32,604 bases of DNA from Burkholderiales bacterium RIFCSPLOWO2_12_FULL_61_40 (GCA_001770935.1 MESI01000027.1:1-32604), one strand, 5' to 3'. Shown: positions 18,881-28,692, numbered from the stretch's first letter. Notes: a model not told the origin generated them from the sequence alone. Made by a program: numbers and translations.

Positions 18881-19776
18881 GCGCCAAAGCATTCCAACGC
18901 GGCTTCACCCTGGTCGAATTGATCATGGTGATCGTCATCATGGGGGTGATCGGCGGCATGGTGGCTGTCTTTATGCGCAGCCCCATTGACGCCTATTTCG
19001 CCAGCGCCCGGCGCGCCGAGTTGACGGATGTGGCCGACACCACGGTGCGCCGCATGGCACGCGACATCCGCAAGGCCTTGCCCAACAGCCTGCGTCTGCC
19101 GACGACGGGTGCACCCAGTTTGTGCGTCGAATTCATCCCCACCAAAACCGGCGGGCGCTACCGGGTTGCAGGCGCGGCTGCCAATGCGCTGGTGTTCAAT
19201 GCGGTAGACAGCAGTTTCAATATGCTGGGAGATAACGCAGCCCTGCCTGCAGACCAGCGAATCGTGGAGAACGACCTTATCGCCATTCACAACCTGGGAA
19301 TTCCAGGGGCGGATGCTTACGCCCAGGCCAACACGGACCGGGTGAGCGCCGCACCGGTGGCTGTGGCTGGGGTGGGTGTGTTTGGCACTGAGACACAAAT
19401 CGCGACGGCGGGGCGCGCCACACCCTATCCATTGGAGTCAGGCAGCAACCGTTTTCATGTGATTCCGGCGGCAGAGCAGGTGGTGAGTTATGTCTGTACC
19501 AATGTGGGAACGGATGCCAATGGCAACGGCACTGGCACCTTGTATCGGCGCGCCCGAGCGTTTGCGGCGCCGGACCCGCAGCCCGCTGCATGCCCGTTGG
19601 TGGCGGACATCCCGGCGGGCACCCCGGTGCTGGCACAAAACGTGAGCACCTGCGCCTTTGTTTTTAACGGCAACAATTTGCAGCGCAACGCCACACTCCA
19701 GGTGAACATTGACTTGACCCAAAGTAATGAGACGGTTGGGCTTTTCCATGAAATCCATGTGAACAACACCCCATGA
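18877..19776 (+). CDS. mshO: MSHA minor prepilin MshO
   Basis: A 299-residue prepilin, PilW/GspJ-like in size and order. Cleavage is expected between G9 and F10, E14 is Glu+5, and the spine is TLVELIMVIVIMGVIGGMVAVF, followed by ADTTVRRMARDIRKALPNS, which is typical of MshO. Three or more cysteines in the C-terminal half may form disulfides. It is joined by ATGA overlaps at both ends (mshD and mshP). Confidence 0.9.
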   Translation: MSAKAFQRGFTLVELIMVIVIMGVIGGMVAVFMRSPIDAYFASARRAELTDVADTTVRRMARDIRKALPNSLRLPTTGAPSLCVEFIPTKTGGRYRVAGAAANALVFNAVDSSFNMLGDNAALPADQRIVENDLIAIHNLGIPGADAYAQANTDRVSAAPVAVAGVGVFGTETQIATAGRATPYPLESGSNRFHVIPAAEQVVSYVCTNVGTDANGNGTGTLYRRARAFAAPDPQPAACPLVADIPAGTPVLAQNVSTCAFVFNGNNLQRNATLQVNIDLTQSNETVGLFHEIHVNNTP

Positions 19777-20192
19777 AACGCCACCACGCCACCCAACAGG
19801 GCTTCGCCGCCATCGCTGCCATTTTTGTGGTCGTGGTGCTGGCCGCGCTAGGCGGGTTTATGCTGACCTTCTCCAACGCCCAGCACCTCACCTCCGCGCA
19901 AGACCTTCAGGGGTCCCGCGCCTATTGGGCAGCCCGTGCGGGACTGGAGTGGGGGATTTTCAACGTGACGGCGGCGGCGCCCGCAGCGTGTCCGGCTTCT
20001 CCCAGCGTATTGGTGGTTGACACCTTCAATGTGACCATCACCTGTGATGCACAGATCTACCAGGACCAGGGAGGAGTTGCGCCACCGCCTAACACAACCA
20101 TTTTTCAACTCACCGCGGAGGCCGCGTCGGCGGGGGCAGTCGGCACGGCGGGGCGGATTGAGCGCAGTGTATCTGCGTCATTGGAGCGATAG
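19773..20192 (+). CDS. mshP: MSHA minor pilin-like protein MshP
   Basis: A 139-residue protein with a leader ending QG and cleavage between G10 and F11, then a hydrophobic helix (AAIAAIFVVVVLAALGGFML). The usual Glu at mature position 5 is Ala, as in GspK/PilX-like tip subunits. The mature part has AYWAARAGLEWGIFNV, a signature shared with MshP and PilX. It follows mshO with an ATGA overlap and ends 1 nt before mshQ. It is likely part of the pilus tip or priming complex. Confidence 0.88.
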   Translation: MKRHHATQQGFAAIAAIFVVVVLAALGGFMLTFSNAQHLTSAQDLQGSRAYWAARAGLEWGIFNVTAAAPAACPASPSVLVVDTFNVTITCDAQIYQDQGGVAPPPNTTIFQLTAEAASAGAVGTAGRIERSVSASLER

Positions 20193-20193
20193 C

Positions 20194-23100
20194 ATGGACG
20201 GCTTGTTTGTTTACCACGGCCCTTGGTGGCCCGGTCCACGGGGCCTGGCGTCATGTTGGATGCGATGGCTGACGGGCCTGGTGTTTCTGCTGTGTGTTGG
20301 CACCGGTGGTGGCGCGCAGGCGGCCACTTATGCCTACCGCTCGGACACCTTTGCTTACGATACCCCCACCGGGGCCGCCACCAGTGTGGCGTGGCATGCC
20401 AGCGGAGCCTCCCCGGCTTGCACCGGTTACCCACAAGGGGATGATGACTGGGCTGACATCGCGTTTCCAGGGGGATTTGCTTTTACCTTTGGCGGTGCGT
20501 CTTATACCGGGGTGCGGGTGTATTCCAATGGCATGTTGGCCTTCCCCACCGATGTGTCCGGCTTCCACCGGGACTACACCTCCCAGGCGCTGCCGATCAC
20601 CGCGGTGGCCAATCCAGGGCCGTCTGGCGGTTGCACCTTGAGTGCGGTACCGAGCAAACTGATGGTGGTTTACTGGCTGGATATTGTGGCTGGCACCGCC
20701 AACGGCACCACCGGCGCCTCTGTCCGGTACGAATTGCTGGGCACGGCGCCCAATCGGCGCTTCGTTATTTCCTGGGTGAACGTCAAGTTGTACAACACGA
20801 CTACCCGCTACAACTTTCAGGTGGCGCTGCAGGAGAGCTTGCCTGGGGTGAATGGCAACTTCAAATACCAGTACACCACGGGTTCATCCAACGGAACCAA
20901 TGCGGCGGTCGGCGTGCAACTCAGCACCACGGACTACACTCAGTTTGCCTACAACCAACCCTTCATCGACACCACCTTAGGAACCGCCGTGTTGTGGTAC
21001 CCCGCCAACCAGCTTGCGGGCAAGAGCGCGGAGTACCGTTTTGACGAAGGCGTCTGGAACGGGACGGCAGGTGAGGTCAAGGACACCTCCGGCAATGTGC
21101 AAAACGCCTCCAAAGTGGGGTCCAGTGCGAATGTCGTCGGCGGCAAGCTGTGCCGTGGCGGAACGTTTACCAACAACACCTCCAATGCCACCCGGGATGC
21201 GGTGACCACACCCATCGCCCCGGCCAGCCGCGGTTCGGTGGATTTTTGGTACAAGTCCAATGTGGCCTGGAATGCGGGTGGGTCAGACGCCATGCTGTTC
21301 GACGCCACCACGGTGGCCGCACGCCCCTTCTTCTTGATGAAGCGGGCCAACGGCGCCTTGCGCTTTGCACTGACCGACAGTGCAGGGGCCGTGCGGACGG
21401 CCCAGACCTCCACCGCCTACACCTTCGCGGCCGCCACCTGGCACCATATTGCGGTGAGCTGGAGTCTCAGGCCGGGGACCAACCAGACGGTACAGCAGAT
21501 CATGCTGGATGGTGTGCTGGTCAACACCACGGGCACCACACCCTACCGCACCACCACCAGTGGTGCCCTGGCCACGATGAGCACCCTGTACCTGGGCGAC
21601 AACCGCACCTCCGGTGTGACCCCCATCAACGGTTCGCCCAACGGCGCCAACGGCACGCTGGACGAGGTCTATATCTACGCGACCGATATCAACGCCACCC
21701 AGGCGGCGGCAGACATGGCGCTGACCCGGCCCATTTGCTCGACCCTGGACCACTTTCACATAGCGCATGCCGGTGAGCTGGTGAATTGCGGTGGCGCGCT
21801 GGCCAATGTCACGGTCGAAGCACATGACGCCACCCATGCGCCCATCAGCCTGGCAGGCACCACGGTGCAAATGGCCACCAGCACGGGGCACGGTACCTGG
21901 TCCAGCGTGTCCACCATCAACCCGGTCAATAACACCGGTGGGGGCAATGGCAATTACACCTTCAGCGGGGAAACCACGGTTATTTTTGGCCTGGCCAACA
22001 CCTTTTCCGAGACCGTGAACATCAACCTGAATTCGGGGGGCATCACCGAGAGCTCGGGCACTGCCAGCACCTGTGTTTCTCAGGATTACACCGTGGGCTC
22101 CATTTGTGACGCCGATCTCAATTTTGTGGAAGCCGGCTACCAGTTTGATGTGCCCCACCATGTCTCCGAAGTGAGCCAGAGTGTGGCGCTCAAGGCCGTC
22201 AAAAAGGCGGACAACAGCGCCGCATGTGTGCCCCTGTTTGCCAATGCCAGCCGTGCACTCACCTTCACTTGCAGCTATGTGAATCCGGCGTCCGGCACCC
22301 GACCGGTCCGGGTGAACGGCACCGCACTCAACGCCGCCAACAATACAGCGCAGGCATGTGATGGCACCGGCCAGGCAGTGACCTTGGCGTTTGATGGCTC
22401 GGGCGTGGCCACGCCCACGGTCCAATATGCCGATGTGGGGAGCATGACACTCAATGCCCAGGAGACAACGGCAGGCGTCACCATGACCGGAACGGACACG
22501 TTTATCGCAGCGCCTGCCAGCTTTGCCTTCAGTGCCATCACCGCGTCACCGATCCGTGCGGGCAATAACTTCAGTGCGACGGTCACGGCCCGCAACAATG
22601 TTGGCAACGCCACGCCCAATTTCGGACAAGAAAGCACTCCTGAAGGAGTCACCCTGGGGTTCACAAAATACCAGCCCACCGGTGTCGGAGCAGCCAATGG
22701 CACCTTCAATGGCGCCTTGGGAGCCTTTGCCAATGGTGTGGCCAGCAGTTCCGCTCTGAACTGGAGTGAGGTAGGCACCATCGATCTGACGGCGACGCTT
22801 GCCAGCGGCAATTATTTGAGCTCAGGTGTCACCGTTGCCACAGGGAGTACCGGCAGCACCGGGGCCGCGGGGAGATTCATTCCCGACCACTTTGATACGG
22901 TGGTGACGCAGGGCTGCGTGGCGGGTGCCTTTACCTATTCGGGTCAGCCCTTGGGGGTGCAGGTGACAGCAAGAAATCTGGCGGGAGCGCCAACGGTCAA
23001 CTACGACGGCTCCGCCAATACAACGCCCAATTTTTCAAGGGATATCACCCTGAGCGACGCCAATGCGGTGGTGGGCGCATTCACCGGCAATGCGCTGGCG

Positions 23101-23742
23101 GCCAATGCCTTTGCGGCTGGGGTGGCCGCTGGCGCTCCCACCTTTACCTTTGCAGTCAACCCGACGGTTCCGTCTGTGATCCGGCTGCGGGCGGTCGAGG
23201 TTGCCGGTGGGGACGGGGTATCCTCTGCGACGGGCACCGAGAGCACCGCCAACATCCGTAGCGGCCGCGCCCGTTTGCTCAATGCCTATGGTTCGGAATT
23301 GCTGGATTTGCCCATGACCTTCCGCGCCGAATTTTGGGAGAGCGCGGCCAATGGCTGGCGCATCAATACCGCCGATACCTGCAGTGTCGCCACGCTGGCT
23401 TTCACACCGGTTACCGTGCCCAACATCACCGCCAACACCTGTGCCATCGAGACCGCCAACAACAGCGGTGCGGGATGTGCTGCAGCGCCTGCGGTGGTCA
23501 ATCGCGCGTACCTGGAAGGCGGCCTAGTGGGTGTCGATAGCAATGGGGTGGCCGGTTTTGCGGGTAACTTCAACCTCTGGCTGCGGGCACCCGGTGCGGG
23601 TAACCCAGGCTCCATCAACATCACCGCGGCAGTGCCGACCTGGCTGCGATTCAACTGGACTGGTGTGGTGGCAAACCCCGTTGGGCGCGCCACCTTTGGG
23701 GTTTTTAGAAGCCCCTTGATCTACCGTCGGGAAAACTACTAA
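20194..23742 (+). CDS. mshQ: MshQ-like large exported pilus protein with a LamG-type domain
   Basis: A 1182-residue secreted protein, by far the largest of the locus. The signal peptide is preceded by a ~22-residue Trp/Pro-rich extension and is probably cleaved after AQA (41-43); ATG 20260 (residue 23) would give a more ordinary signal but lacks a ribosome site, whereas ATG 20194 has TGGAG upstream. An N-terminal beta domain (about 45-275) is followed by a LamG/concanavalin-like jellyroll (about 280-510, from EYRFDE to LDEVYIY) and a long beta-rich C-terminal region typical of MshQ (DUF6701-like), ending RATFGVFRSPLIYRRENY. The LamG fold suggests a glycan- or surface-binding tip adhesin. It directly follows mshP and ends the prepilin block. 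Confidence 0.85.
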   Translation: MDGLFVYHGPWWPGPRGLASCWMRWLTGLVFLLCVGTGGGAQAATYAYRSDTFAYDTPTGAATSVAWHASGASPACTGYPQGDDDWADIAFPGGFAFTFGGASYTGVRVYSNGMLAFPTDVSGFHRDYTSQALPITAVANPGPSGGCTLSAVPSKLMVVYWLDIVAGTANGTTGASVRYELLGTAPNRRFVISWVNVKLYNTTTRYNFQVALQESLPGVNGNFKYQYTTGSSNGTNAAVGVQLSTTDYTQFAYNQPFIDTTLGTAVLWYPANQLAGKSAEYRFDEGVWNGTAGEVKDTSGNVQNASKVGSSANVVGGKLCRGGTFTNNTSNATRDAVTTPIAPASRGSVDFWYKSNVAWNAGGSDAMLFDATTVAARPFFLMKRANGALRFALTDSAGAVRTAQTSTAYTFAAATWHHIAVSWSLRPGTNQTVQQIMLDGVLVNTTGTTPYRTTTSGALATMSTLYLGDNRTSGVTPINGSPNGANGTLDEVYIYATDINATQAAADMALTRPICSTLDHFHIAHAGELVNCGGALANVTVEAHDATHAPISLAGTTVQMATSTGHGTWSSVSTINPVNNTGGGNGNYTFSGETTVIFGLANTFSETVNINLNSGGITESSGTASTCVSQDYTVGSICDADLNFVEAGYQFDVPHHVSEVSQSVALKAVKKADNSAACVPLFANASRALTFTCSYVNPASGTRPVRVNGTALNAANNTAQACDGTGQAVTLAFDGSGVATPTVQYADVGSMTLNAQETTAGVTMTGTDTFIAAPASFAFSAITASPIRAGNNFSATVTARNNVGNATPNFGQESTPEGVTLGFTKYQPTGVGAANGTFNGALGAFANGVASSSALNWSEVGTIDLTATLASGNYLSSGVTVATGSTGSTGAAGRFIPDHFDTVVTQGCVAGAFTYSGQPLGVQVTARNLAGAPTVNYDGSANTTPNFSRDITLSDANAVVGAFTGNALAANAFAAGVAAGAPTFTFAVNPTVPSVIRLRAVEVAGGDGVSSATGTESTANIRSGRARLLNAYGSELLDLPMTFRAEFWESAANGWRINTADTCSVATLAFTPVTVPNITANTCAIETANNSGAGCAAAPAVVNRAYLEGGLVGVDSNGVAGFAGNFNLWLRAPGAGNPGSINITAAVPTWLRFNWTGVVANPVGRATFGVFRSPLIYRRENY

Positions 23743-23799
23743 TCGATAAGCCCCTCATTTTGTTAGACAATGCGCAAAGCCCTGTTCAATGATTCATGG

Positions 23800-23829
23800 T
23801 TGCGTCATCAGCTACTAAAATGAGAGCAT
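23800..23829 (-). repeat. Degenerate interspersed repeat copy R5
   Basis: TTGCGTCATCAGCTACTAAA followed by GAGAGCA matches the GCAGCTACTAAAA...TAGCA end of the repeat with several differences; the other end is barely recognisable. It lies in the 166-nt mshQ-mshI spacer, which otherwise shows no clear promoter or terminator. Confidence 0.5.
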
Positions 23830-23908
23830 ACGTTTTGCCAGTCACCCCATCCATGGTTCAAGCAACACCCCTCGACTCACTATCGCCTTCTCGGAGACCC
23901 TGCTGACC

Positions 23909-24982
23909 ATGCGTTGGCCCTGGAAGCGCAAGTCCTCGCTAGACCAATTGATTGTGTCTTGGTCGGCACAGACGCTGGCCTTTGTGCGGGCGCGTGCCGG
24001 TGATTCCGGGCTCTTTGAAATTCGGCAGATCGGTGTGGAGCGCCAGGGGGCAGACAGCATGGACGCCTTTGTGCACCGCTTGCAGGCCCTGGGACTGAAG
24101 GGCATGGCGGCCCAGGTGATGTTGCAGCCCGATCAATACCAGTTGCTTCAAATTGATGCCCCGGCGGTGGCGCCGGAAGAGCTGCGCTCGGCGGCCAGGT
24201 ACCAGATTCGGGAGATGGTGCAGGCCCATATTGACGACATCACCCTGGATGTGATGCGTGTGGGCGATGGGCAGCAAAAGGGCTCGGGCCACCTCTTTGT
24301 GGTGGCTGCGACCAATGCAGTGGTGCGTGAAGTGATGGACCTGGGGAATGCCATGCACTGGGCCGTGCCGGTGATCGACATTCAGGAAACCGCGCAGCGC
24401 AATTTGCAAAGCGCTTTGGCTGCGCGCGATGGCAAGGCGGACCGGGCCAATGCCGCGCTGGTGGTGGTGGATGGTCACCAGGCGGTGCTGACCATCAGCG
24501 CCAATGAAGAGTTGTTTTACACCCGTCGGCTGGAGTTGCCGGAGGGTTTTATGGCCATGACCTGGAGCGAAGGTGTAGAGGCGGTTGCGGGTCCAGACGA
24601 TGCGTTCACGCCTGTGGGTGAATATGTGCCGGACTACAGCGTGGGTGGCGTGTCGGCCGGTACCGATTACTCCGCCGTGTCGACGACGGGTGCGAATGGG
24701 ATGGGCAACGAGCGGGTGCAGCGCTTTGTGGTCGAGGTGCAACGCTCGCTGGATTTGTGGGACCGGTCCTGGTCCAGCATGCCCTTGACTGGTTTGCGGG
24801 TGTATGCGGGGGAGCGCACGGCAGAGATGGCCGAATGGCTGGGGCGTGAAACGGGGCAGATGGTCACTGGCATGGATATGGATGCATGGTTTCCGGGCCT
24901 GCAGTCCATGCCAACGGCTGACCGTGCGGTGTGCTTTCCTTTGCTGGGGGTGCTGATGCGCACCGAAAGCCGAAAACTCTGA
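23909..24982 (+). CDS. mshI: MSHA biogenesis protein MshI (PilM-like)
   Basis: A 357-residue cytoplasmic protein of the PilM/actin-like class, expected to link the cytoplasmic ATPase side to the inner-membrane PilN/PilO-like proteins. The start MRWPWKRKSS, the segments GLKGMAAQVMLQPDQYQLLQIDAP and PEELRSAARYQIREM, and its place ahead of a PilN-like and MshJ gene support MshI. ATG 23909 is preceded by CGGAGA at 23892, a slightly long 11-12 nt spacing. It is separated from mshQ by a spacer containing R5, so it may start a second transcript. Confidence 0.85.
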   Translation: MRWPWKRKSSLDQLIVSWSAQTLAFVRARAGDSGLFEIRQIGVERQGADSMDAFVHRLQALGLKGMAAQVMLQPDQYQLLQIDAPAVAPEELRSAARYQIREMVQAHIDDITLDVMRVGDGQQKGSGHLFVVAATNAVVREVMDLGNAMHWAVPVIDIQETAQRNLQSALAARDGKADRANAALVVVDGHQAVLTISANEELFYTRRLELPEGFMAMTWSEGVEAVAGPDDAFTPVGEYVPDYSVGGVSAGTDYSAVSTTGANGMGNERVQRFVVEVQRSLDLWDRSWSSMPLTGLRVYAGERTAEMAEWLGRETGQMVTGMDMDAWFPGLQSMPTADRAVCFPLLGVLMRTESRKL

Positions 24983-24992
24983 TTGCCCTGCC

Positions 24993-25682
24993 ATGTCCCA
25001 GCAAATCAACCTGTGTTCTCCGCTTTTACTCAAGCAAAAGCAGTATTTCTCGGCGCAGACCATGGCGCTGGCGCTGGCCGTTTTTCTGGTGTTGGGAGGG
25101 GGATTGAGCGCTGCCTGGGTCTGGAGTTTGAAAAATTCCGACGCGGGGTTCACGCAAACCATGGCGGCCCAGTCCCGCGAGATGGAGGGCCTGCAGGTTG
25201 CTTTGCAAAGCCGCAAGGCCAGTGCGGCTCCGGCGGACCCTGCCTTGGTACAGCAATTGCAAGAACGCAACAAGACACTGCAGCAGCGTGGGCAGTTGCT
25301 GCAGGCTTTGCAGGCGGGGGCGTTCCATCCGGGCGAGGGCCATTCGGACCGTTTGCAGTTGGTGGCCCGCAGTATTCCGGCGCCGGTGTGGGTGACGGAA
25401 ATCAAGGCCGATGCCGCCCGTTTTGAGCTCAGCGGTTTCACCTTGGAGCCCGCGGCGCTCAATGGGTGGGTGGATACTTTGGCCGCCAGCCCACTGCTGC
25501 GCGGGCTTGAGCTGGCCACGGTCAAGGTGGAAAGCACCGTGGCCGCGCAGGTCCCTGTGCCTGTTGCGGCAGCCTCTGCGCCTGCTGCCGTCCCGCGTGC
25601 CGTGTGGTCTTTCAATCTGGTGAGTGCAGAACCTGCCGCACCCGTGGTGGTTGCGAATACCGCAGGGAGCAACAAGCCATGA
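24993..25682 (+). CDS. PilN-like MSHA biogenesis protein
   Basis: A 229-residue bitopic protein: a short cytoplasmic start (SQQINLCSP, the part that in PilN binds PilM), a membrane helix (about 23-44), a Gln-rich coiled coil (about 55-105), and a periplasmic ferredoxin-like domain, followed by an Ala/Pro/Val-rich tail. This is the PilN/MshI2 slot of the alignment complex. It starts 10 nt after mshI and ends in an ATGA overlap with mshJ. Confidence 0.82.
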   Translation: MSQQINLCSPLLLKQKQYFSAQTMALALAVFLVLGGGLSAAWVWSLKNSDAGFTQTMAAQSREMEGLQVALQSRKASAAPADPALVQQLQERNKTLQQRGQLLQALQAGAFHPGEGHSDRLQLVARSIPAPVWVTEIKADAARFELSGFTLEPAALNGWVDTLAASPLLRGLELATVKVESTVAAQVPVPVAAASAPAAVPRAVWSFNLVSAEPAAPVVVANTAGSNKP

Positions 25683-26314
25683 ACAAGTCCCTCAAACTCT
25701 GGTGGGGCATCCAGGCAGCCCGCATAGATGCCCTCAGTTTGCGGGAGCGCGGGTTCATGTTCGTGTCGGTGATTGCCCTGGCATTGGCCCTGGCCGATAC
25801 GCTGCTGCTGTCACCCGCGCAGATGGAGCACAAGCAGATCACGCAACGCTTTGCGACCCAAAGCACCGAGGTCAACCGCCTGCGCGAAGAGCTGAAGAGC
25901 ACCGGACAACCGGTGGACGCGAGCAAGCTGCTGCGGGACCAGATTGCGGAGGTGGACGCCCGCATTCAAGGCATCAACCACGAGATCACCGTGCTGGCGC
26001 CCATGGCCGAGGGCGGCCCGGCACTGGAGCAGGTGTTGGTTCAGTTTTTGCGCCGTTACGAAGGGTTGACGCTGGTGAGTGTGGGCACGCTGAACCAGGA
26101 AGCCGCTGGTGCGTCGACCACTGCGAACACGACGGGCTTGAGCAAGCGCGGGCTGGACCTGCGGGTGTCTGGCCCCTACGCAGACCTGGTGCGCTACGTG
26201 AAGACCCTGGAAAACGCGCTGCCGGTATTGCGCTGGGGGACGCTGCAGCTCAAGGGTGAAAAGCAGCCCCCCGAGTTGCATTTGCAGGTGTATGTGCTGG
26301 GGGTACAACCGTGA
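25679..26314 (+). CDS. mshJ: MSHA biogenesis protein MshJ (PilO-like)
   Basis: A 211-residue bitopic protein with a membrane helix (about 26-45), a coiled coil (about 50-105) and a C-terminal periplasmic domain ending in alternating beta strands (LHLQVYVLGVQP). It should pair with the PilN-like protein to form the periplasmic collar. ATG 25679 is used because it overlaps the upstream stop as ATGA; upstream codons of this frame lie inside the PilN-like gene. It is coupled to mshK by GTGA. Confidence 0.87.
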   Translation: MNKSLKLWWGIQAARIDALSLRERGFMFVSVIALALALADTLLLSPAQMEHKQITQRFATQSTEVNRLREELKSTGQPVDASKLLRDQIAEVDARIQGINHEITVLAPMAEGGPALEQVLVQFLRRYEGLTLVSVGTLNQEAAGASTTANTTGLSKRGLDLRVSGPYADLVRYVKTLENALPVLRWGTLQLKGEKQPPELHLQVYVLGVQP

Positions 26315-26853
26315 TCGGCACCAAAATTCTCCAGCCGGTACTGCTGCTGTTGGTGCTGCTGTCTTTGGGCGTCCATGCGCAAGTGTTGCGTGACCCCACC
26401 CAGCCGCCGTCTGAATTGGGCGCCGGGCCGGGGGCGGCGGCCAGCATCGGACCTTTGGGTAGCGAAGGCATGGCGGTGATCGTGCGTGATGGAAAGCCAT
26501 TTTTAGTTGTGGGCACCCGTCTGTACGCGCCCGGACAAAGCGTCGGGGCAGCCCGTATCGAGCGCATCACGGAAACCGAGGTCTGGCTGCGTGAAGGCAA
26601 AGACCTGCGCAAGCTGCCGCGGTTTACCGGTATCCAGCGCAGCGCAGCAGCCACCTCACCGGCCTGTGGGCCTGGCGTGCTGAAAACACCCAAGGCCACG
26701 AAGTCGGCCAAAAAAGCGCCTCCAAAAAAAGCGCCTCCAACAATGTCTGACAAGAACGCCAAAGTTAGTGCCCAGGTTTCTGCGGGCACCAAGGCAAGTA
26801 CACCCTCCAGTAACGCGTCCCCCACCGCGCCATGCGGTAGCGCCCAACCGTGA
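26311..26853 (+). CDS. mshK: MSHA biogenesis protein MshK (PilP-like)
   Basis: A 180-residue periplasmic protein starting at GTG 26311, which overlaps the mshJ stop. A signal peptide (LLLLVLLSLGVHA, cleaved near residue 23) is followed by RDPTQPP, the hallmark of MshK, and a compact beta domain (AVIVRDGKPFLVVGTRLYAPGQ). It probably contacts the secretin MshL. The last ~70 residues are a Lys/Ala/Pro/Thr-rich disordered tail containing two tandem 15-bp units (26710-26739) that encode KKAPP twice. Confidence 0.82.
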   Translation: MIGTKILQPVLLLLVLLSLGVHAQVLRDPTQPPSELGAGPGAAASIGPLGSEGMAVIVRDGKPFLVVGTRLYAPGQSVGAARIERITETEVWLREGKDLRKLPRFTGIQRSAAATSPACGPGVLKTPKATKSAKKAPPKKAPPTMSDKNAKVSAQVSAGTKASTPSSNASPTAPCGSAQP

Positions 26854-26865
26854 GGCCACCCTCCC

Positions 26866-28692
26866 ATGACCGCAAAAGCCATTCCCATGTTTAACCTCTT
26901 TCGAACCGCTGCACCAACGGGGTCGGCATTTAGCTTTGCAGGGGCCGGGCGCTGTGTACTGCTGGGGGCGGGGATTGGCTTGCTGGCGGGATGTGCTGCG
27001 GAGCGGCCGTTGCGCACACCCGATGTCAGCGCCGCCATTCGTGCGGAACTTCCCCCGGCAGCGGCCAAGCCAGCCGCCGTGCCGGCGCGCGTGAGCGACG
27101 CACTGGCGGAGCCAGCACCGCCGGTAGCGCCGCCACCGCCGGAGCCGCGTCTGGATTTGCTGGTCAACAACGCGCAGGCCCGCGATGTGTTTCTGGCCAT
27201 CGTCGCCGACACGCGCTACAGCATGCTGATGCACCCGGATGTCAGCGGCACCCTGTCGGTCACCTTGCGGGGTGTGACCGTCCAGGAGGCGCTGGAAGCG
27301 ATTCGCGACGTGTATGGCTACGATTTCAAAATCGATGGACGGCGCATCACCATTTACGCCCCTACGCTGCAGACCCGCATCTTCACGGTCAATTACCCCA
27401 ACTCGCAGCGCTCGGGCAACAGTGAGCTGCATGTGTCCTCGGGGGCGGGGCAAAGCAGCAGCACTGGTAGTTCGACCAGCACGTCTTCCAATGCCGCCGG
27501 CAATGGCGCAGGGCAAGGCACGGAAAGCAGCCGGGTGTCGACCTCCTCCAAAACCGACTTCTGGCTGGAATTGGCCGGAGCCGTGCGCGGTCTGGTTGGC
27601 TCCGGCGAGGGGCGCAGCGTGATCACCAGCCCCCAGGCCGGCATCATGGCGGTGCGCGGCATGCCCGACGAGTTGCGCCAGGTCGATAAATTTCTGAAGG
27701 CGGCTCAGATTGCGGTGGAACGCCAGGTCATGCTGGAAGCCAAAGTGGTGGAGGTTGAGTTGCGCGATGGTTACCAAAGTGGCATCGACTGGTCTGCCCT
27801 GAAGAACGGCGGGGGCGCGACCGGTGCTGTGGGCGTGCTCGGGGGCAACACCACCAGCAACACCTTGGTGAGCGGGGTTCAGGCCAACCTGCCCGGTTTT
27901 TCCACAGGGGGGGCGGCTTTGTTGGCGGATGGCATCTCGATTCCGCAGGCGGGCGGTGGTCTTTTTGGGCTGGCGCTTGCCACCGATGGTTTCCAGGCGG
28001 TGCTGGGTTTTCTGGAAACACGGGGGGATGTGCAAATCCTGTCGAGCCCGCGCGTGGCCACGCTGAACAACCAAAAGGCCGTGCTGAAGGTCGGGACGGA
28101 CGAGTATTTTGTGACCGGTGTTACCGGGGGCTCGTCCACATCGGCCACGGCCACCACCAGTGCCACCACCACGCTGCCCACCATTGCATTGACCTCTTTC
28201 TTCTCGGGCATTTCGCTGGACGTAACGCCCCAGATTGACGAGGGCAGCAACATTACCTTGCATGTGCACCCGTCGGTCACCACGGTTTCCGAAAAAACCA
28301 AGCAGATAGACCTGGGCAGCATCGGCAATTTCCGTTTCCCCATGGCATCGAACAGCGTCAATGAAACCGACACTTTGGTGCGAATTCAGGACGGCAATAT
28401 TGTGGCCATTGGTGGCCTGATGCAGATGGAAACCAACCGCAAGGCTTCCGGTCTGCCAGGAACCAGTGACATCCCTTTTCTTTCTTTTCTTTTGGGAAAC
28501 AAGGCCAACACCGGGCGTAAAAAAGAGGTGGTGGTGTTGATCAAGCCTTCCATCATTCGCACCGCTGCCGACTGGGAGGCCCAGACTCGGCGCACCCGGG
28601 CCGCTTTGGACGACATGGACGCCAGCCGCGCGCGGGTGATTCGCATGGATGGCAGCGTTGTCAATCCGCCGTCTGAAGCTCCCGTCCAATAA
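26866..28692 (+). CDS. mshL: MSHA secretin MshL
   Basis: A 608-residue outer-membrane secretin through which the pilus exits. The N-terminus is a lipoprotein signal with lipobox LLAGC (C43). After a Pro/Ala-rich stretch comes an STN/N0-like domain (VNNAQARDVFLAIVADTRYS), an N-domain with a Ser-rich insertion, and the secretin beta-domain with LETRGDVQILSSPRVATLNNQKA and the closing VPFLS-like IPFLSFLLGNK ... EVVVLIKP. ATG 26866 is preferred over ATG 26887 because GTGAGG lies 10 nt upstream. It sits 12 nt after mshK and shares one base with mshM (TAATG). Confidence 0.95.
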   Translation: MTAKAIPMFNLFRTAAPTGSAFSFAGAGRCVLLGAGIGLLAGCAAERPLRTPDVSAAIRAELPPAAAKPAAVPARVSDALAEPAPPVAPPPPEPRLDLLVNNAQARDVFLAIVADTRYSMLMHPDVSGTLSVTLRGVTVQEALEAIRDVYGYDFKIDGRRITIYAPTLQTRIFTVNYPNSQRSGNSELHVSSGAGQSSSTGSSTSTSSNAAGNGAGQGTESSRVSTSSKTDFWLELAGAVRGLVGSGEGRSVITSPQAGIMAVRGMPDELRQVDKFLKAAQIAVERQVMLEAKVVEVELRDGYQSGIDWSALKNGGGATGAVGVLGGNTTSNTLVSGVQANLPGFSTGGAALLADGISIPQAGGGLFGLALATDGFQAVLGFLETRGDVQILSSPRVATLNNQKAVLKVGTDEYFVTGVTGGSSTSATATTSATTTLPTIALTSFFSGISLDVTPQIDEGSNITLHVHPSVTTVSEKTKQIDLGSIGNFRFPMASNSVNETDTLVRIQDGNIVAIGGLMQMETNRKASGLPGTSDIPFLSFLLGNKANTGRKKEVVVLIKPSIIRTAADWEAQTRRTRAALDDMDASRARVIRMDGSVVNPPSEAPVQ

